NCBI RefSeq assembly: GCF_036030735.1
Contig: NZ_CP107928.1
Span: 7,006,001 to 7,070,000, forward strand
Direction: 5' to 3'
Source: Streptomyces sp. NBC_00425
GTDB taxonomy: Bacteria; Actinomycetota; Actinomycetes; Streptomycetales; Streptomycetaceae
Length of the DNA stretch: 64,000 bases
In this document: piece after piece, positions 55,946 through 63,901 of the stretch
How the letters are laid out: every line of letters starts with the position of its first letter
How positions within the stretch are numbered: the first letter of the stretch is position 1
Notes under the pieces: generated by a model
Told to the model about the DNA's origin: nothing
The model's database searches: none
What the model saw: the letters and a program-made list of their open reading frames with translations, nothing else
Translations under genes and position numbers: made by a program

Positions 55946-55963
55946 TTACTGACTGGCCAGTAA
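55946..55963. promoter_or_regulatory. TetR-type operator-like palindrome
   Basis: TTACTG (55946-55951) and CAGTAA (55958-55963) form an outer repeat; the inner ACTGGCCAGT (55952-55961) is itself a perfect palindrome. It lies just upstream of a possible leftward -10 (TACTGT at 55930-55935) for fadD and 57 bp before the phosphoesterase start. Confidence 0.55.
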
Positions 55964-56005
55964 CCGGTATCCGGGCCGCCACTGTTCACATATGCCGCAC
56001 ACGCC

Positions 56006-56011
56006 TACCCT
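56006..56011 (+). promoter_or_regulatory. -10 box, leaderless candidate for the metallophosphoesterase gene
   Basis: TACCCT, 8 nt before the ATG at 56020; TTCACA (55985-55990) upstream has 5/6 match to -35 but only a 15-bp spacer. Confidence 0.4.
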
Positions 56012-56019
56012 TGATCGAC

Positions 56020-56817
56020 ATGGCATCCACACCGCCCGAGAACCGCCGGACACGCATCCACGTGGTCAGCGACGTGCACGGCAACGCGCGCGATCTCGCC
56101 CGCGCCGGAGAGGGCGCGGACGCGCTGATCTGCCTGGGCGACCTCGTCCTGTTCCTGGACTACGCCGACCACTCCCGCGGGATCTTCCCCGACCTGTTCG
56201 GCGTGGAGAACGCCGACCGTCTCGTCGAGCTGCGCACCGCCCGCCGCTTCGAGGAGGCCCGCGAGCTCGGCGGCCGGCTGTGGGCCGGCGTCGGCGGCGA
56301 CCGGGCCGCGCTGATCGAGAAGGCGGTCCGCAAGCAGTACGGCGAGATGTTCCCGGCGTTCCCGACCCCGACCTACGCCACCTACGGCAACGTCGACATG
56401 CCGCAGCTGTGGCCCGAGTTCGCCGGACCCGGCACGACCGTCCTCGACGGGCAGCGGGCGGAGATCGGCGGACGCGTCTTCGGCTTCGTGGGCGGCGGCC
56501 TGAGGACGCCGATGCGCACCCCCTACGAGATCAGCGACGAGGAGTACGCCGCCAAGATCGAGGCCGTCGGCGAAGTGGACGTGCTGTGCACCCACATCCC
56601 GCCGGAGGTGCCGGAACTCGTCTACGACACCGTGGCCCGCCGCTTCGAACGGGGCAGCCGCGCCCTGCTCGACGCGATCCGCCGCACCCGCCCCCGCTAC
56701 TCCCTGTTCGGCCATGTCCACCAGCCGCTCGCCCGCCGGATGCGGATCGGGGCCACCGAGTGCGTGAACGTCGGCCACTTCGCGGGCAGCGGGAAGCCCT
56801 GGGCGCTGGAGTGGTGA
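56020..56817 (+). CDS. Calcineurin-like metallophosphoesterase
   Basis: 265-aa phosphoesterase with all metal-site motifs: VSDVHGNARD (DxH), LGDLVLF (GD), YGNVDMP (GNxD), CTHIPPE (H) and FGHVHQP (GHxH). Substrate unknown. I use the ATG at 56020 (MASTPPENRRTRIHV); a TTG at 56011 is in frame. No ribosome site; TACCCT lies 8 nt before the ATG, so leaderless translation is likely. Followed after 80 bp by the SRPBCC gene. Confidence 0.9.
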   Translation: MASTPPENRRTRIHVVSDVHGNARDLARAGEGADALICLGDLVLFLDYADHSRGIFPDLFGVENADRLVELRTARRFEEARELGGRLWAGVGGDRAALIEKAVRKQYGEMFPAFPTPTYATYGNVDMPQLWPEFAGPGTTVLDGQRAEIGGRVFGFVGGGLRTPMRTPYEISDEEYAAKIEAVGEVDVLCTHIPPEVPELVYDTVARRFERGSRALLDAIRRTRPRYSLFGHVHQPLARRMRIGATECVNVGHFAGSGKPWALEW

Positions 56818-56897
56818 ACTCGCCCGGCGGGCCGCGCGGTAGCCTTCACGCTGCACCCACGTACCTTTACGGGCCCGTATCCCAAGGAGCCACGGCG

Positions 56898-57341
56898 ATG
56901 GCGGAACACACCAGCTCGAGCATCACGATCGAGGCGGCACCGGCCGACGTCATGGCGGTGATCGCCGACTTCGCCCGCTACCCCGACTGGACCGGAGAGG
57001 TGAAGCAGGCCGAGGTCCTCAAGGAGGACGGCCAGGGCCGCGCCGAACAGGTCCGTCTGGTCATGGACGCCGGCGCGATCAAGGACGACCAGGTCCTCGG
57101 CTACACCTGGACCGGCGAGCACGAGGTGTCCTGGACGCTGGTGAAGTCCCAGATGCTGCGCCAGCTCGACGGCTCCTACCTCCTCAAGCCGGCCGGCGCC
57201 GGCGGCACCCAGGTCACCTACCGGCTGACCGTGGACGTCAAGATCCCCATGCTGGGCATGATCAAGCGCAAGGCGGAGAAGGTCATCATCGACCGCGCGC
57301 TGGCGGGCCTGAAGAAGCGCGTGGAGTCGGGCGAGAAGTAG
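56898..57341 (+). CDS. SRPBCC (polyketide cyclase/START-like) lipid-binding protein
   Basis: 147-aa single-domain protein, START/Bet v 1-like fold: SSSITIEAAPADVMAVIADF, YPDWTGEVKQAEVL, EVSWTLVKSQMLRQLDGSY. Mycobacterial Rv2185c (TB16.3) is the positional counterpart. Possibly carries a lipid or hydrophobic intermediate for envelope synthesis, by inference from the neighbourhood. The ATG at 56898 follows AAGGAG at 8 nt. Confidence 0.92.
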   Translation: MAEHTSSSITIEAAPADVMAVIADFARYPDWTGEVKQAEVLKEDGQGRAEQVRLVMDAGAIKDDQVLGYTWTGEHEVSWTLVKSQMLRQLDGSYLLKPAGAGGTQVTYRLTVDVKIPMLGMIKRKAEKVIIDRALAGLKKRVESGEK

Positions 57342-57364
57342 GCGGTCCCCGCCTCGGGCACGTT

Positions 57365-57440
57365 CGCCGTCGGCCTGTCCTGCGATCGAGGACGAGGCCC
57401 CTGACGGGCCGGGGCGGGGGTTCCGGGGCGCAGCCCCCAG
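57365..57440. repeat. Dispersed intergenic repeat A, copy 2
   Basis: Counterpart of 16517-16590, sharing the core at 57382-57400 and the GCGCAGCCCCCAG-type 3' end. Located between the SRPBCC and ArsA-like genes. Confidence 0.8.
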
Positions 57441-57454
57441 GGCGCCACGACAGG

Positions 57455-57460
57455 TACCGT
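57455..57460 (+). promoter_or_regulatory. -10 box, leaderless candidate for the ArsA-like gene
   Basis: TACCGT, 8 nt before the ATG at 57469. Confidence 0.35.
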
Positions 57461-57468
57461 TCCCCACC

Positions 57469-58644
57469 ATGCGCACCCTCCTGATCACCGGCCCCGGCGG
57501 CAGCGGCCGTACGACGATCGCGGCCGCCACCGCTCACCACGCAGCCGCCGGAGGCATCCGCACCCTCGTCCTCAGCGCCGACCGCTCCGACACCCTCGGC
57601 GCGGCGCTCGGGACGCGGACCGGGCCGAGCCCCGTACGGGTCGCCCCCGGCCTCACCGCCTGGCGTCCCGACGCGGCCGCCGGCTTCCGCGACGACCTCA
57701 CCGGCTTCCAGGACCGCGCCGCCACCCTCCTCGACCTGGTCGGCGCCTCCCGGCTCGACCCGGAGGAGGTCACCCCGCTGCCCGGCGCCGAGGAACTGAC
57801 CCTGCTGCGCGCACTGCGGGACGCCGCCCTCGCCGAGGCCCACGACCTCCTCGTCGTCGATCTGCCGCCCGCCCCGCAGGCCCTCGCCCTGCTGGCCCTC
57901 CCCGAGGAGCTGCGCCGCTACCTGCGCCGGCTGCTCCCACCGGAACGCCAGGCGGCCCGCGCCCTGCGCCCCATGCTCGGCCGGCTCGCCGGAGTGCCGA
58001 TGCCCGCCGAGCAGCTGTACGAGACGACCGCCCGCTGGGACCTGGAGCTGGCCGCCGTCGAGGCCGTCCTCGCCGACCGCCGCACCGCCGTCCGCCTGGT
58101 CGCCGAGCCCGGACCGGCGGGCGTCGACGCCGTCCGCGAGGCCCGCCTGGGCCTCGCCTTGCGCGCCCTGCCCGTCGAGGCGCTCGTCGCCAACCGCGTG
58201 CTGCCCGAGGAGGCGGCGCACACCGGACCGCACACCGGACCGCTCACCGGGATCGCCGCCCAGCAGCACAAGGCCCTCGGCGAGTGGTCCGACGCGGCGA
58301 CCGTCGCCCACCTCGGCCACGACCCCCGGGGGGCCGAGGACCTCGCCGCGCTCGCCGTCCCCGCCGTCAACCCGGCGGCCTCCCCGGTCGAGTGGCCCGT
58401 CGTCGACCGGCTCGCCCAGGACGGCGTGCTCGTCTGGCACATCCCGCTGCCCGGCGCCATACGCGAGGAACTCGACCTCGTCCGGCGCGGCGACGAACTC
58501 GTCGTCAGCGCCGGAGCGTTCCGTCGCATCGTCGCGCTGCCCTCCGTGCTGCGCCGCTGCGGGGTCGACGGCGCCGCCCTGCGCGACGGCGAGCTGTGCG
58601 TGCGCTTCGCCCCGGATCCCGGGCTGTGGCCGCGCGGACAGTGA
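57469..58644 (+). CDS. ArsA/Get3-like ATPase with atypical P-loop
   Basis: 391-aa SIMIBI-class NTPase. The deviant Walker A reads ITGPGGSGRTTIAAA, so the usual lysine is arginine; the ArsA switch region is LLVVDLPPAPQALALL (the normal D-x-A-P-T-G-H is only partly kept). Positional counterpart of mycobacterial Rv2184c. It may bind nucleotide weakly or act as a structural partner in the pimB/SRPBCC block. The ATG at 57469 has no SD; TACCGT lies 8 nt before it, so leaderless. Confidence 0.87.
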   Translation: MRTLLITGPGGSGRTTIAAATAHHAAAGGIRTLVLSADRSDTLGAALGTRTGPSPVRVAPGLTAWRPDAAAGFRDDLTGFQDRAATLLDLVGASRLDPEEVTPLPGAEELTLLRALRDAALAEAHDLLVVDLPPAPQALALLALPEELRRYLRRLLPPERQAARALRPMLGRLAGVPMPAEQLYETTARWDLELAAVEAVLADRRTAVRLVAEPGPAGVDAVREARLGLALRALPVEALVANRVLPEEAAHTGPHTGPLTGIAAQQHKALGEWSDAATVAHLGHDPRGAEDLAALAVPAVNPAASPVEWPVVDRLAQDGVLVWHIPLPGAIREELDLVRRGDELVVSAGAFRRIVALPSVLRRCGVDGAALRDGELCVRFAPDPGLWPRGQ

Positions 58645-58725
58645 ACGGCATACCGCCGTTCGGGTAACGTCGGAGTGACGAGCCGCAGACCGGCGCCGTC
58701 CACCAGGAGTCGTCAGGAGTCCGCC

Positions 58726-59241
58726 ATGAGCGAAGAGCGCCCCACGCCCGACGCCGCAGGGCAGCCCGCCGGGACCGAGTCCGCCGACGTGCCGCCCCGC
58801 GTGAGCGACGCCGACGCCTGGGCCACCGCCGCCGCCGAGGATCTGGCGGCGGAGAAGGCCCGCCGCCGCGCGGAGTACGGTCCGCCCCAGGGCTCGGCCG
58901 CCGAGGAGCTGCGCAAGCTCCTCGACGCCGTCGGCGACAAACTGTCCTCTCTGCAGTCCCCGCTGCTCACGGCGGTCGCCGGACCCGCCGCCCAGCAGGT
59001 CGTCCGCCAGGTCGTCCAGCAGGCCAAGGCGGCCGTGGAACCCGTGATCGAGCGCAATCCCGACGTTTTCGACCACCTCGCGGCGGCCGGAACCGAACTC
59101 CTCGCCGCCTACCGCTCCGCCGTCCAGACCCAGGAGGGCCGCTGGACGGCCGACGCGAACGACCCGCGGGACGAGCCGCCCGGACCGGGACGCGACGACG
59201 GTGACGGCACCGGTCCCGGCCAGCGCATCGACTTGGACTGA
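58726..59241 (+). CDS. DUF5304 family protein
   Basis: 171-aa acidic protein. N- and C-termini are disordered (Pro/Asp/Glu-rich); the centre (about 65-135) is helical: EELRKLLDAVGDKLSSLQ, QQVVRQVVQQAKAAVEPV and DVFDHLAAAGTELLAAYRS. The positional counterpart in M. tuberculosis is Rv2183c. AGGAG lies 6 nt before the ATG at 58726. No enzymatic motif. It follows the ArsA-like gene by 81 bp and precedes glkA by 67 bp. Confidence 0.85.
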   Translation: MSEERPTPDAAGQPAGTESADVPPRVSDADAWATAAAEDLAAEKARRRAEYGPPQGSAAEELRKLLDAVGDKLSSLQSPLLTAVAGPAAQQVVRQVVQQAKAAVEPVIERNPDVFDHLAAAGTELLAAYRSAVQTQEGRWTADANDPRDEPPGPGRDDGDGTGPGQRIDLD

Positions 59242-59266
59242 AGCCCTTCGACGGCAGGGCCTCGGG

Positions 59267-59280
59267 TACGGTTGACCGTA
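59267..59280. promoter_or_regulatory. Palindrome at the presumptive glkA promoter
   Basis: TACGGT (59267-59272), TG, ACCGTA (59275-59280): perfect 6-bp arms. TACGGT could itself be the -10 box. Confidence 0.4.
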
Positions 59281-59308
59281 GCGGGGCTCGACCGGAACTG
59301 AGGGATTC

Positions 59309-60262
59309 ATGGGACTCACCATCGGCGTCGACATCGGCGGCACGAAGATCGCGGCCGGCGTGGTCGACGAGGAAGGCAACATCCTCTCGACCCACCAGGT
59401 GCCGACCCCGGGCACGCCCGAGGGCATCGTGGACGCCATCGCCGCCGCCGTCGACGGCGCGCGCGTGGGGCACGCCATCGTCGGTGTGGGCATCGGCGCG
59501 GCCGGTTATGTCAACCGCCAGCGCTCGACGGTCTACTTCGCGCCCAACATCGACTGGCGCCAGGAGCCGCTGAAGGAGAAGGTCGAGGCCCGCGTGGGTC
59601 TCCCCGTGGTCGTGGAGAACGACGCCAACGCCGCCGCCTGGGGCGAGTACAAGTTCGGCGCCGGCAAGGGCCACCGCAACGTCATCTGCATCACCCTCGG
59701 CACCGGCCTCGGCGGCGGCATCATCATCGGCAACAAGCTGCGCCGGGGGCACTTCGGCGTGGCCGCCGAGTTCGGCCACATCCGGATGGTGCCGGACGGC
59801 CTGCTGTGCGGCTGCGGCTCGCAGGGCTGCTGGGAGCAGTACGCCTCCGGCCGCGCCCTGGTGCGCTACGCCAAGCAGCGCGCCAACGCCACCCCCGAGC
59901 GCGCCGAGGTGCTGCTCGGGCTCGGCGACGGCAGCCCCGACGGCATCGAGGGCAAGCACATCTCCATGGCCGCCCGGCAGGGCGACCCGGTCGCCGTGGA
60001 CTCCTACCGCGAGCTCGCCCGCTGGGCCGGCGCCGGCCTCGCCGACCTGGCGTCGCTCTTCGACCCGTCCGCGTTCATCGTCGGCGGCGGGCTCTCGGAC
60101 GAGGGCGACCTGGTCCTCGACCCGATCCGCAAGTCGTACAAGCGCTGGCTGGTAGGCGGCAACTGGCGCCCGGTGGCCGACGTCATCGCGGCGCAGCTCG
60201 GCAACAAGGCGGGGCTGGTCGGCGCGGCGGACCTGGCGAGGGAGCCCGACCCGATCATTTAG
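59309..60262 (+). CDS. glkA: Glucokinase (ROK family), carbon catabolite repression
   Basis: 317-aa ROK glucokinase: ATP motif GVDIGGTKIAAG, VVVENDANAAAWGE (catalytic Asp), LGTGLGGGIIIGN, and the zinc site HIRMVPDGLLCGCGSQGC. In Streptomyces this enzyme phosphorylates glucose and is needed for glucose repression. The ATG at 59309 has GAGGG 4 nt before it. A perfect 6-bp palindrome (59267-59280) overlaps the presumptive promoter. A terminator follows at 60286. Confidence 0.96.
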   Translation: MGLTIGVDIGGTKIAAGVVDEEGNILSTHQVPTPGTPEGIVDAIAAAVDGARVGHAIVGVGIGAAGYVNRQRSTVYFAPNIDWRQEPLKEKVEARVGLPVVVENDANAAAWGEYKFGAGKGHRNVICITLGTGLGGGIIIGNKLRRGHFGVAAEFGHIRMVPDGLLCGCGSQGCWEQYASGRALVRYAKQRANATPERAEVLLGLGDGSPDGIEGKHISMAARQGDPVAVDSYRELARWAGAGLADLASLFDPSAFIVGGGLSDEGDLVLDPIRKSYKRWLVGGNWRPVADVIAAQLGNKAGLVGAADLAREPDPII

Positions 60263-60285
60263 TCGTACCGGGCGTCTGCGTCCAC

Positions 60286-60317
60286 ACGGGGGCTGCTCGC
60301 GGCCCCCGTTCGCTTTT
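60286..60317 (+). terminator. glkA terminator
   Basis: ACGGGGGC (60286-60293) and GCCCCCGT (60302-60309), 8-nt loop, followed by TCGCTTTT. Confidence 0.8.
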
Positions 60318-60341
60318 ACGGACGTACGGGACGGGGCGGCG

Positions 60342-60347
60342 TATCTT
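60342..60347 (+). promoter_or_regulatory. -10 box, leaderless candidate for the EEP-family gene
   Basis: TATCTT, 7 nt before the ATG at 60355. Confidence 0.4.
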
Positions 60348-60354
60348 GATCACC

Positions 60355-61110
60355 ATGCCGACGACGTCGCCGCTTCCCAACTCCCGCACCGAGCCGGACG
60401 GTTCGGCCGTCATCCGGGTCCTCAGCTACAACGTCCGCTCGATGCGGGACGACACCGACGCCCTCGCGCGGGTGATCACGGCCTGCGCCCCCGACCTGGT
60501 GCTCGTCCAGGAGTCCCCGCTCTTCTTCCGCTGGCGCAAGAAGCTCGCCCGTCTCGCGGCCGCCTCCGGTCAGGTGATCCTCACCGGCGGCGGCACGGCG
60601 GCCGGTCCCGCCGTCCTGTGTTCACTGCGGGCGACCGTCGAACGCACCGAGGACGTGCTGCTGCCGCTCACCCCGGGCCAGTTCCGCCGGGGTCTGGCGA
60701 CGGCCGTGGTCCGCTTCGCGGGCGCCCGCCTGGGCGTCGTCAGCTGCCATCTGGGACTGACGGCGGCCGAGCGCCGTGAGCACGGCGGCCTGCTCCTCGA
60801 CCGGCTGGCCGGTCTGGGCGTGGAGCACGCGATCGTGGGCGGCGACATCAACGAAGGGCCTGAAGGCCGCACCTTCGGCCGGCTCGCGGCGGCCCTCAAG
60901 GACTGCCGCACCGCCGCCCCCTGGGGCGCCGAGCACACCTTCCCGGCCACCGGCCCGGACCGCCGCATCGACGGGATCTTCGCGACGAAGGCCGTGGAGG
61001 TGCTGGGCTGCGGGGTGCCGGCCGGACTGCCCGGCGTCACCGAGTCCGACCTGCGCGCGGCCACCGATCACCTGCCGGTGCTGGCCGCGCTGCGCGTGCC
61101 CGCGGCCTGA
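60355..61110 (+). CDS. Endonuclease/exonuclease/phosphatase-family protein
   Basis: 251-aa EEP-fold enzyme: VLSYNVRSMRDD (metal Asn), LVLVQESPLFFR (Glu), SCHLGLTAAERREH, VGGDINEGPEG (GDxN), RRIDGIFATK (xxD) and ATDHLPVLAALR (SDH-type). All catalytic positions for a phosphodiesterase/nuclease are present. Substrate unknown; could be a phospholipase, nuclease or phosphatase. Start ATG at 60355; TATCTT 7 nt before it indicates leaderless transcription. Confidence 0.9.
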   Translation: MPTTSPLPNSRTEPDGSAVIRVLSYNVRSMRDDTDALARVITACAPDLVLVQESPLFFRWRKKLARLAAASGQVILTGGGTAAGPAVLCSLRATVERTEDVLLPLTPGQFRRGLATAVVRFAGARLGVVSCHLGLTAAERREHGGLLLDRLAGLGVEHAIVGGDINEGPEGRTFGRLAAALKDCRTAAPWGAEHTFPATGPDRRIDGIFATKAVEVLGCGVPAGLPGVTESDLRAATDHLPVLAALRVPAA

Positions 61111-61428
61111 ACTTCCGGTCGGCCTCGCCCGGCAGGGCGCCCACAGGCCGTGCGGCCTGCCTGCCCCGACGGGCGGCCGCGGACCGTCACGCCGGTCCTG
61201 TCCCGGACGGGCCGCCGCCCGCCGCGGCCCGTGCCCGACGTCCGGACTGCCGGCCCGCCGCAGGTCGGACCGCCTGACCGCCGACGACCGCAACGCCGAG
61301 GACCGAAGGGCCGGCGAGCGCAACGTGCGACTACGAGATCCGACGACCGTAATGCCGACGACCGCAATGCCGACGACGTCAGATCCGACGACGTCAGATC
61401 CGACGACGTCAGATCCGACGACCGCAGG
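61111..61428. other. Convergent intergenic region with degenerate repeat
   Basis: 318 bp between convergent genes. Contains a 15-bp tandem repeat in its right half (61336-61440), with further degenerate units from about 61277. The left half is plain, G+C-rich DNA in which I see no gene. Confidence 0.55.
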
Positions 61429-61440
61429 TCAGACGACTGC
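61336..61440. repeat. 15-bp tandem repeat (seven units)
   Basis: Seven contiguous 15-bp units, consensus AGATCCGACGACGTC, the middle ones identical; older units may extend left to about 61277. The last unit runs 12 bp into the end of the 212-aa membrane protein gene. Confidence 0.85.
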
Positions 61441-62067
61441 CCCCCGGCCAGGGTCGCCCTCGTCCTCGTCGTCCGTGCGCATCCGCGTCACCAGCGTGGC
61501 GAAGCCGCCCAGGAAGCCGCCGATGCCGATGGTCGTCAGCCACCACGTCATCTCCCAGCCGAGCACCACCGCGAGCAGCAGCAGCACCGGGCCACCGAGC
61601 ACCCCGAGCCAGGCGAACCTGGACGTGGTGTCGGCGGTGGGCAGCGGCGGCGGCTCCGGCGGGACGAAGTGGCCCTCGTCGTCCTCGTCGAAGTCGTCCT
61701 CGGCCGGTTCGGGCGACGCGTAGTCGCGTGGGCCGACGCCGGGCGCGAAGGCGACCGAACTGCCCAGCGGCTTGGCCGGTTTCTTCTCCTCGCCGGACTC
61801 CTTCGCGGGCTCCGCGCCGGTGTCCGCCCCGGCTTCCTCGTCGTTCGCCTCGACCTCGAGGAGCGCCAGGTCCTCGACCGACTTGAACGGCTTGGCGCCC
61901 GGCGGGTCCGGCGGCTCGTCGCCGTACCCCGCGACGATCGCCGCCCACGCGGCCGCCTCATCGAAGGGCACGCTCTGCTCCTCCGGCTCGCGGCCCTCCC
62001 GGGCCTCCCGGCCGTCCCGCTCGTCCCGGTTCTCCCGGTCCTCGCGGTCGGAGTCGTGCTCAGCCAC
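61429..62067 (-). CDS. Acidic membrane protein, function unknown
   Basis: 212-aa protein: the N-terminal 135 residues are strongly acidic and Pro/Glu-rich (SVPFDEAAAWAAIVAGYGDE, EDDFDEDDEGHFVPPEPPPL), and then two membrane helices follow (AWLGVLGGPVLLLLAVVLGW, MTWWLTTIGIGGFLGGFATL) with an acidic tail. GTG start at 62067; overlaps the end of the upstream hydrolase gene by 8 bp. The stop lies in the last unit of a 15-bp tandem repeat. Family unnamed; actinobacterial. Confidence 0.85.
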   Translation of the reverse strand: MAEHDSDREDRENRDERDGREAREGREPEEQSVPFDEAAAWAAIVAGYGDEPPDPPGAKPFKSVEDLALLEVEANDEEAGADTGAEPAKESGEEKKPAKPLGSSVAFAPGVGPRDYASPEPAEDDFDEDDEGHFVPPEPPPLPTADTTSRFAWLGVLGGPVLLLLAVVLGWEMTWWLTTIGIGGFLGGFATLVTRMRTDDEDEGDPGRGAVV

Positions 62068-62839
62068 CTACGGCCGTCCCTTCCTTGCCGACACTGGGCG
62101 CGATCCGGCCGATGAACGCGTAGCTCTCCTCGAAGATCCGGTCCGCATCGTGGTCCAACGTTGCCACGTGGTAGCTCTGTTCCAGCAGGATCTCGGTCAC
62201 GTCCGTCGACGACACCCGGCTCAGCACCCGGGCCGAGTCGGCCGGCGGCACCACATGGTCCTGCGCGCTGTGCAGCAGCAGCAGCGGCTGGGTGACCTGC
62301 GGCAGCTCGCCGTCGACCAGCCGCAGGAAGGCGCGCAGGGAGTGCGCGGAGTGCAACGGCACCCGGTCGTACCCGCTCTCCGCGACGCCGCCCTTCGCGA
62401 TGTCGCTCGTGATCCCCTTGGTCGTGCGGACGAGATGACGGGCCACCGGGAGGGCGTACGCGGACAGGCCGTGCACCTTGTTCGCCGGATTGACGACCAC
62501 GACGCCGGCCACCCCCTCCCCGTGCTTCGCGGCCAGCCGCAGGGCCAGCGCGCCGCCCATGGACAGACCGACCACGAACACCGCCGCGCAGCGCCGGCGC
62601 AGGGCGTGCAACTCGCGGTCCACCTCCGCGTACCAGTCCTGCCAGCCGGTCAGAGCCATGTCCTCCCAGCGCGTGCCGTGGCCGGGCAGAAGCGGCAGCG
62701 AGACCGTCAGGCCCTGCTCGGCCAGGTACCGCGCCCACGGGCGCAGCGACTGCGGGGAACCGGTGAAGCCGTGACAGAGGAGCACTCCGACCTCCCCGCC
62801 CTCATGGCGGTACGGCTCGGCTCCAGGAAGGACCGGCAC
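62060..62839 (-). CDS. Alpha/beta hydrolase (carboxylesterase/monoacylglycerol lipase-like)
   Basis: 259-aa esterase: oxyanion region VLLCHGFTGSPQS, nucleophile GLSMGGALAL, acid in LHSAQDHVVPP and His in QSYHVATLDHD. It resembles Bacillus-type Est30 carboxylesterase. GTG at 62839 with AGGAG 7 nt upstream. The acidic membrane protein is translated from an overlapping start. Divergent from the acyltransferase gene (143 bp), so possibly connected to lipid metabolism. Confidence 0.93.
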   Translation of the reverse strand: MPVLPGAEPYRHEGGEVGVLLCHGFTGSPQSLRPWARYLAEQGLTVSLPLLPGHGTRWEDMALTGWQDWYAEVDRELHALRRRCAAVFVVGLSMGGALALRLAAKHGEGVAGVVVVNPANKVHGLSAYALPVARHLVRTTKGITSDIAKGGVAESGYDRVPLHSAHSLRAFLRLVDGELPQVTQPLLLLHSAQDHVVPPADSARVLSRVSSTDVTEILLEQSYHVATLDHDADRIFEESYAFIGRIAPSVGKEGTAVGG

Positions 62840-62982
62840 CTTCGGTCTCCTGTCTTCGTCTGTTCTTCATGGAGGGACGTGTGCTTCACCGTACGCGACC
62901 CCACTGACACCGACCAGGGCCGTCGGAGCCATTGCCACCGGCCCGGGTTAAGGTCTGTGCGACACAAACAGGAGGCAGTCGG

Positions 62983-63861
62983 TTGTTGTACGGCGCGATG
63001 AAGGTCGCTATCGGGGGACCCCTGCGGGTCGCCTTCAGGCCCTGGGTGGAAGGCCTGGAGAACATCCCCGCCGAGGGCGCCGCGATCCTCGCGAGCAACC
63101 ACCTGTCGTTCTCCGACTCGTTCTTCCTGCCCGCGGTGCTCGACCGCAAGGTCACCTTCATCGCGAAGGCCGAGTACTTCACCACGCCCGGCGTGAAGGG
63201 CCGGCTGACGGCGGCGTTCTTCAAGGGCGTCGGCCAGCTCCCGGTGGACCGCTCCGGCGGGCGCGGCGCCGGCGAGGCCGCGATCCGCAGCGGCGTCGAG
63301 GTGCTGGAGCGCGGAGAGCTCTTCGGGATCTATCCCGAGGGCACCCGCTCGCCCGACGGCCGCCTCTACCGCGGCAAGCCGGGCGGCCTCGCGCGCGTGG
63401 CGCTCGCCAGCGGGGCGCCCGTGATCCCGGTCGCCATGATCGACACCGAGAAGATCCAGCCGCCCGGGAAGGTCCTCCCGAAGATCATGCGGCCGGGCAT
63501 CCGGATCGGCGAGCCGCTGGACTTCAGCCGCTACCAGGGCATGGAGCACGACCGGTTCGTGCTGCGGGCCGTGACCGACGAGGTCATGTACGAGATCATG
63601 AAGCTCTCCGGCCAGGAGTACGTCGACATGTACGCGACCGCCGCCAAGCGGCAGATCGCGGAGGCGGCGAAGGCCGACAAGGAAGCCGAGAAGGCCGCGA
63701 AGGCGGCGCTCGCGCAGGCCGAGAAGGACCAGGCCGAGAAGGACCAGGCCGAGAAGGACCGCGCGAAGAAGGACGCGGAGCAGCCGGACGCGGAGCAGCC
63801 AGGCGCAGGGCAGCCGGACGCGGAGCAGCCGGACGCAGAACAGCGGGACTCGGAGCAGTAG
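62983..63861 (+). CDS. 1-acylglycerol-3-phosphate acyltransferase family (PlsC-like)
   Basis: 292-aa membrane-associated acyltransferase. Motifs: NHLSFSD (HX4D), KGVGQLPVDR, YPEGTRSPDG and VIPVAMI. Mycobacterial Rv2182c is the positional counterpart. The C-terminal 70 residues are a charged Ala/Lys/Glu coil with repeats of (D/G)AEQP type. Start: TTG at 62983, since AGGAGG lies 7 nt upstream; the ATG at 62998 (MKVAIGGPLRVAF) is too far (22 nt) from it. Likely forms or remodels phosphatidic acid or PIM acyl groups. Confidence 0.92.
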   Translation: MLYGAMKVAIGGPLRVAFRPWVEGLENIPAEGAAILASNHLSFSDSFFLPAVLDRKVTFIAKAEYFTTPGVKGRLTAAFFKGVGQLPVDRSGGRGAGEAAIRSGVEVLERGELFGIYPEGTRSPDGRLYRGKPGGLARVALASGAPVIPVAMIDTEKIQPPGKVLPKIMRPGIRIGEPLDFSRYQGMEHDRFVLRAVTDEVMYEIMKLSGQEYVDMYATAAKRQIAEAAKADKEAEKAAKAALAQAEKDQAEKDQAEKDRAKKDAEQPDAEQPGAGQPDAEQPDAEQRDSEQ

Positions 63862-63901
63862 GGCGAAGAGCCGTAGTCGGCGGCCCGGGGGCGGGGGACG
63901 G

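Larger units (their letters stand above)
55697..56019. other. Divergent intergenic region, fadD / metallophosphoesterase
   Basis: 323 bp, less G+C-rich than the coding sequence. It contains the palindrome 55946-55963 and, on the minus strand, TACTGT at 55930-55935 as a possible fadD -10. If so, the fadD leader is over 200 nt. No ORF is supported. Confidence 0.55.

Noticed and set aside
61336..61440. Pentapeptide-repeat protein on the minus strand (SDLTS units)
   Set aside because: The frame has no ribosome site, is short, and is not the frame of the adjacent gene; the reading follows from the 15-bp unit.
61336..61440. CRISPR array
   Set aside because: Units are contiguous without spacers.
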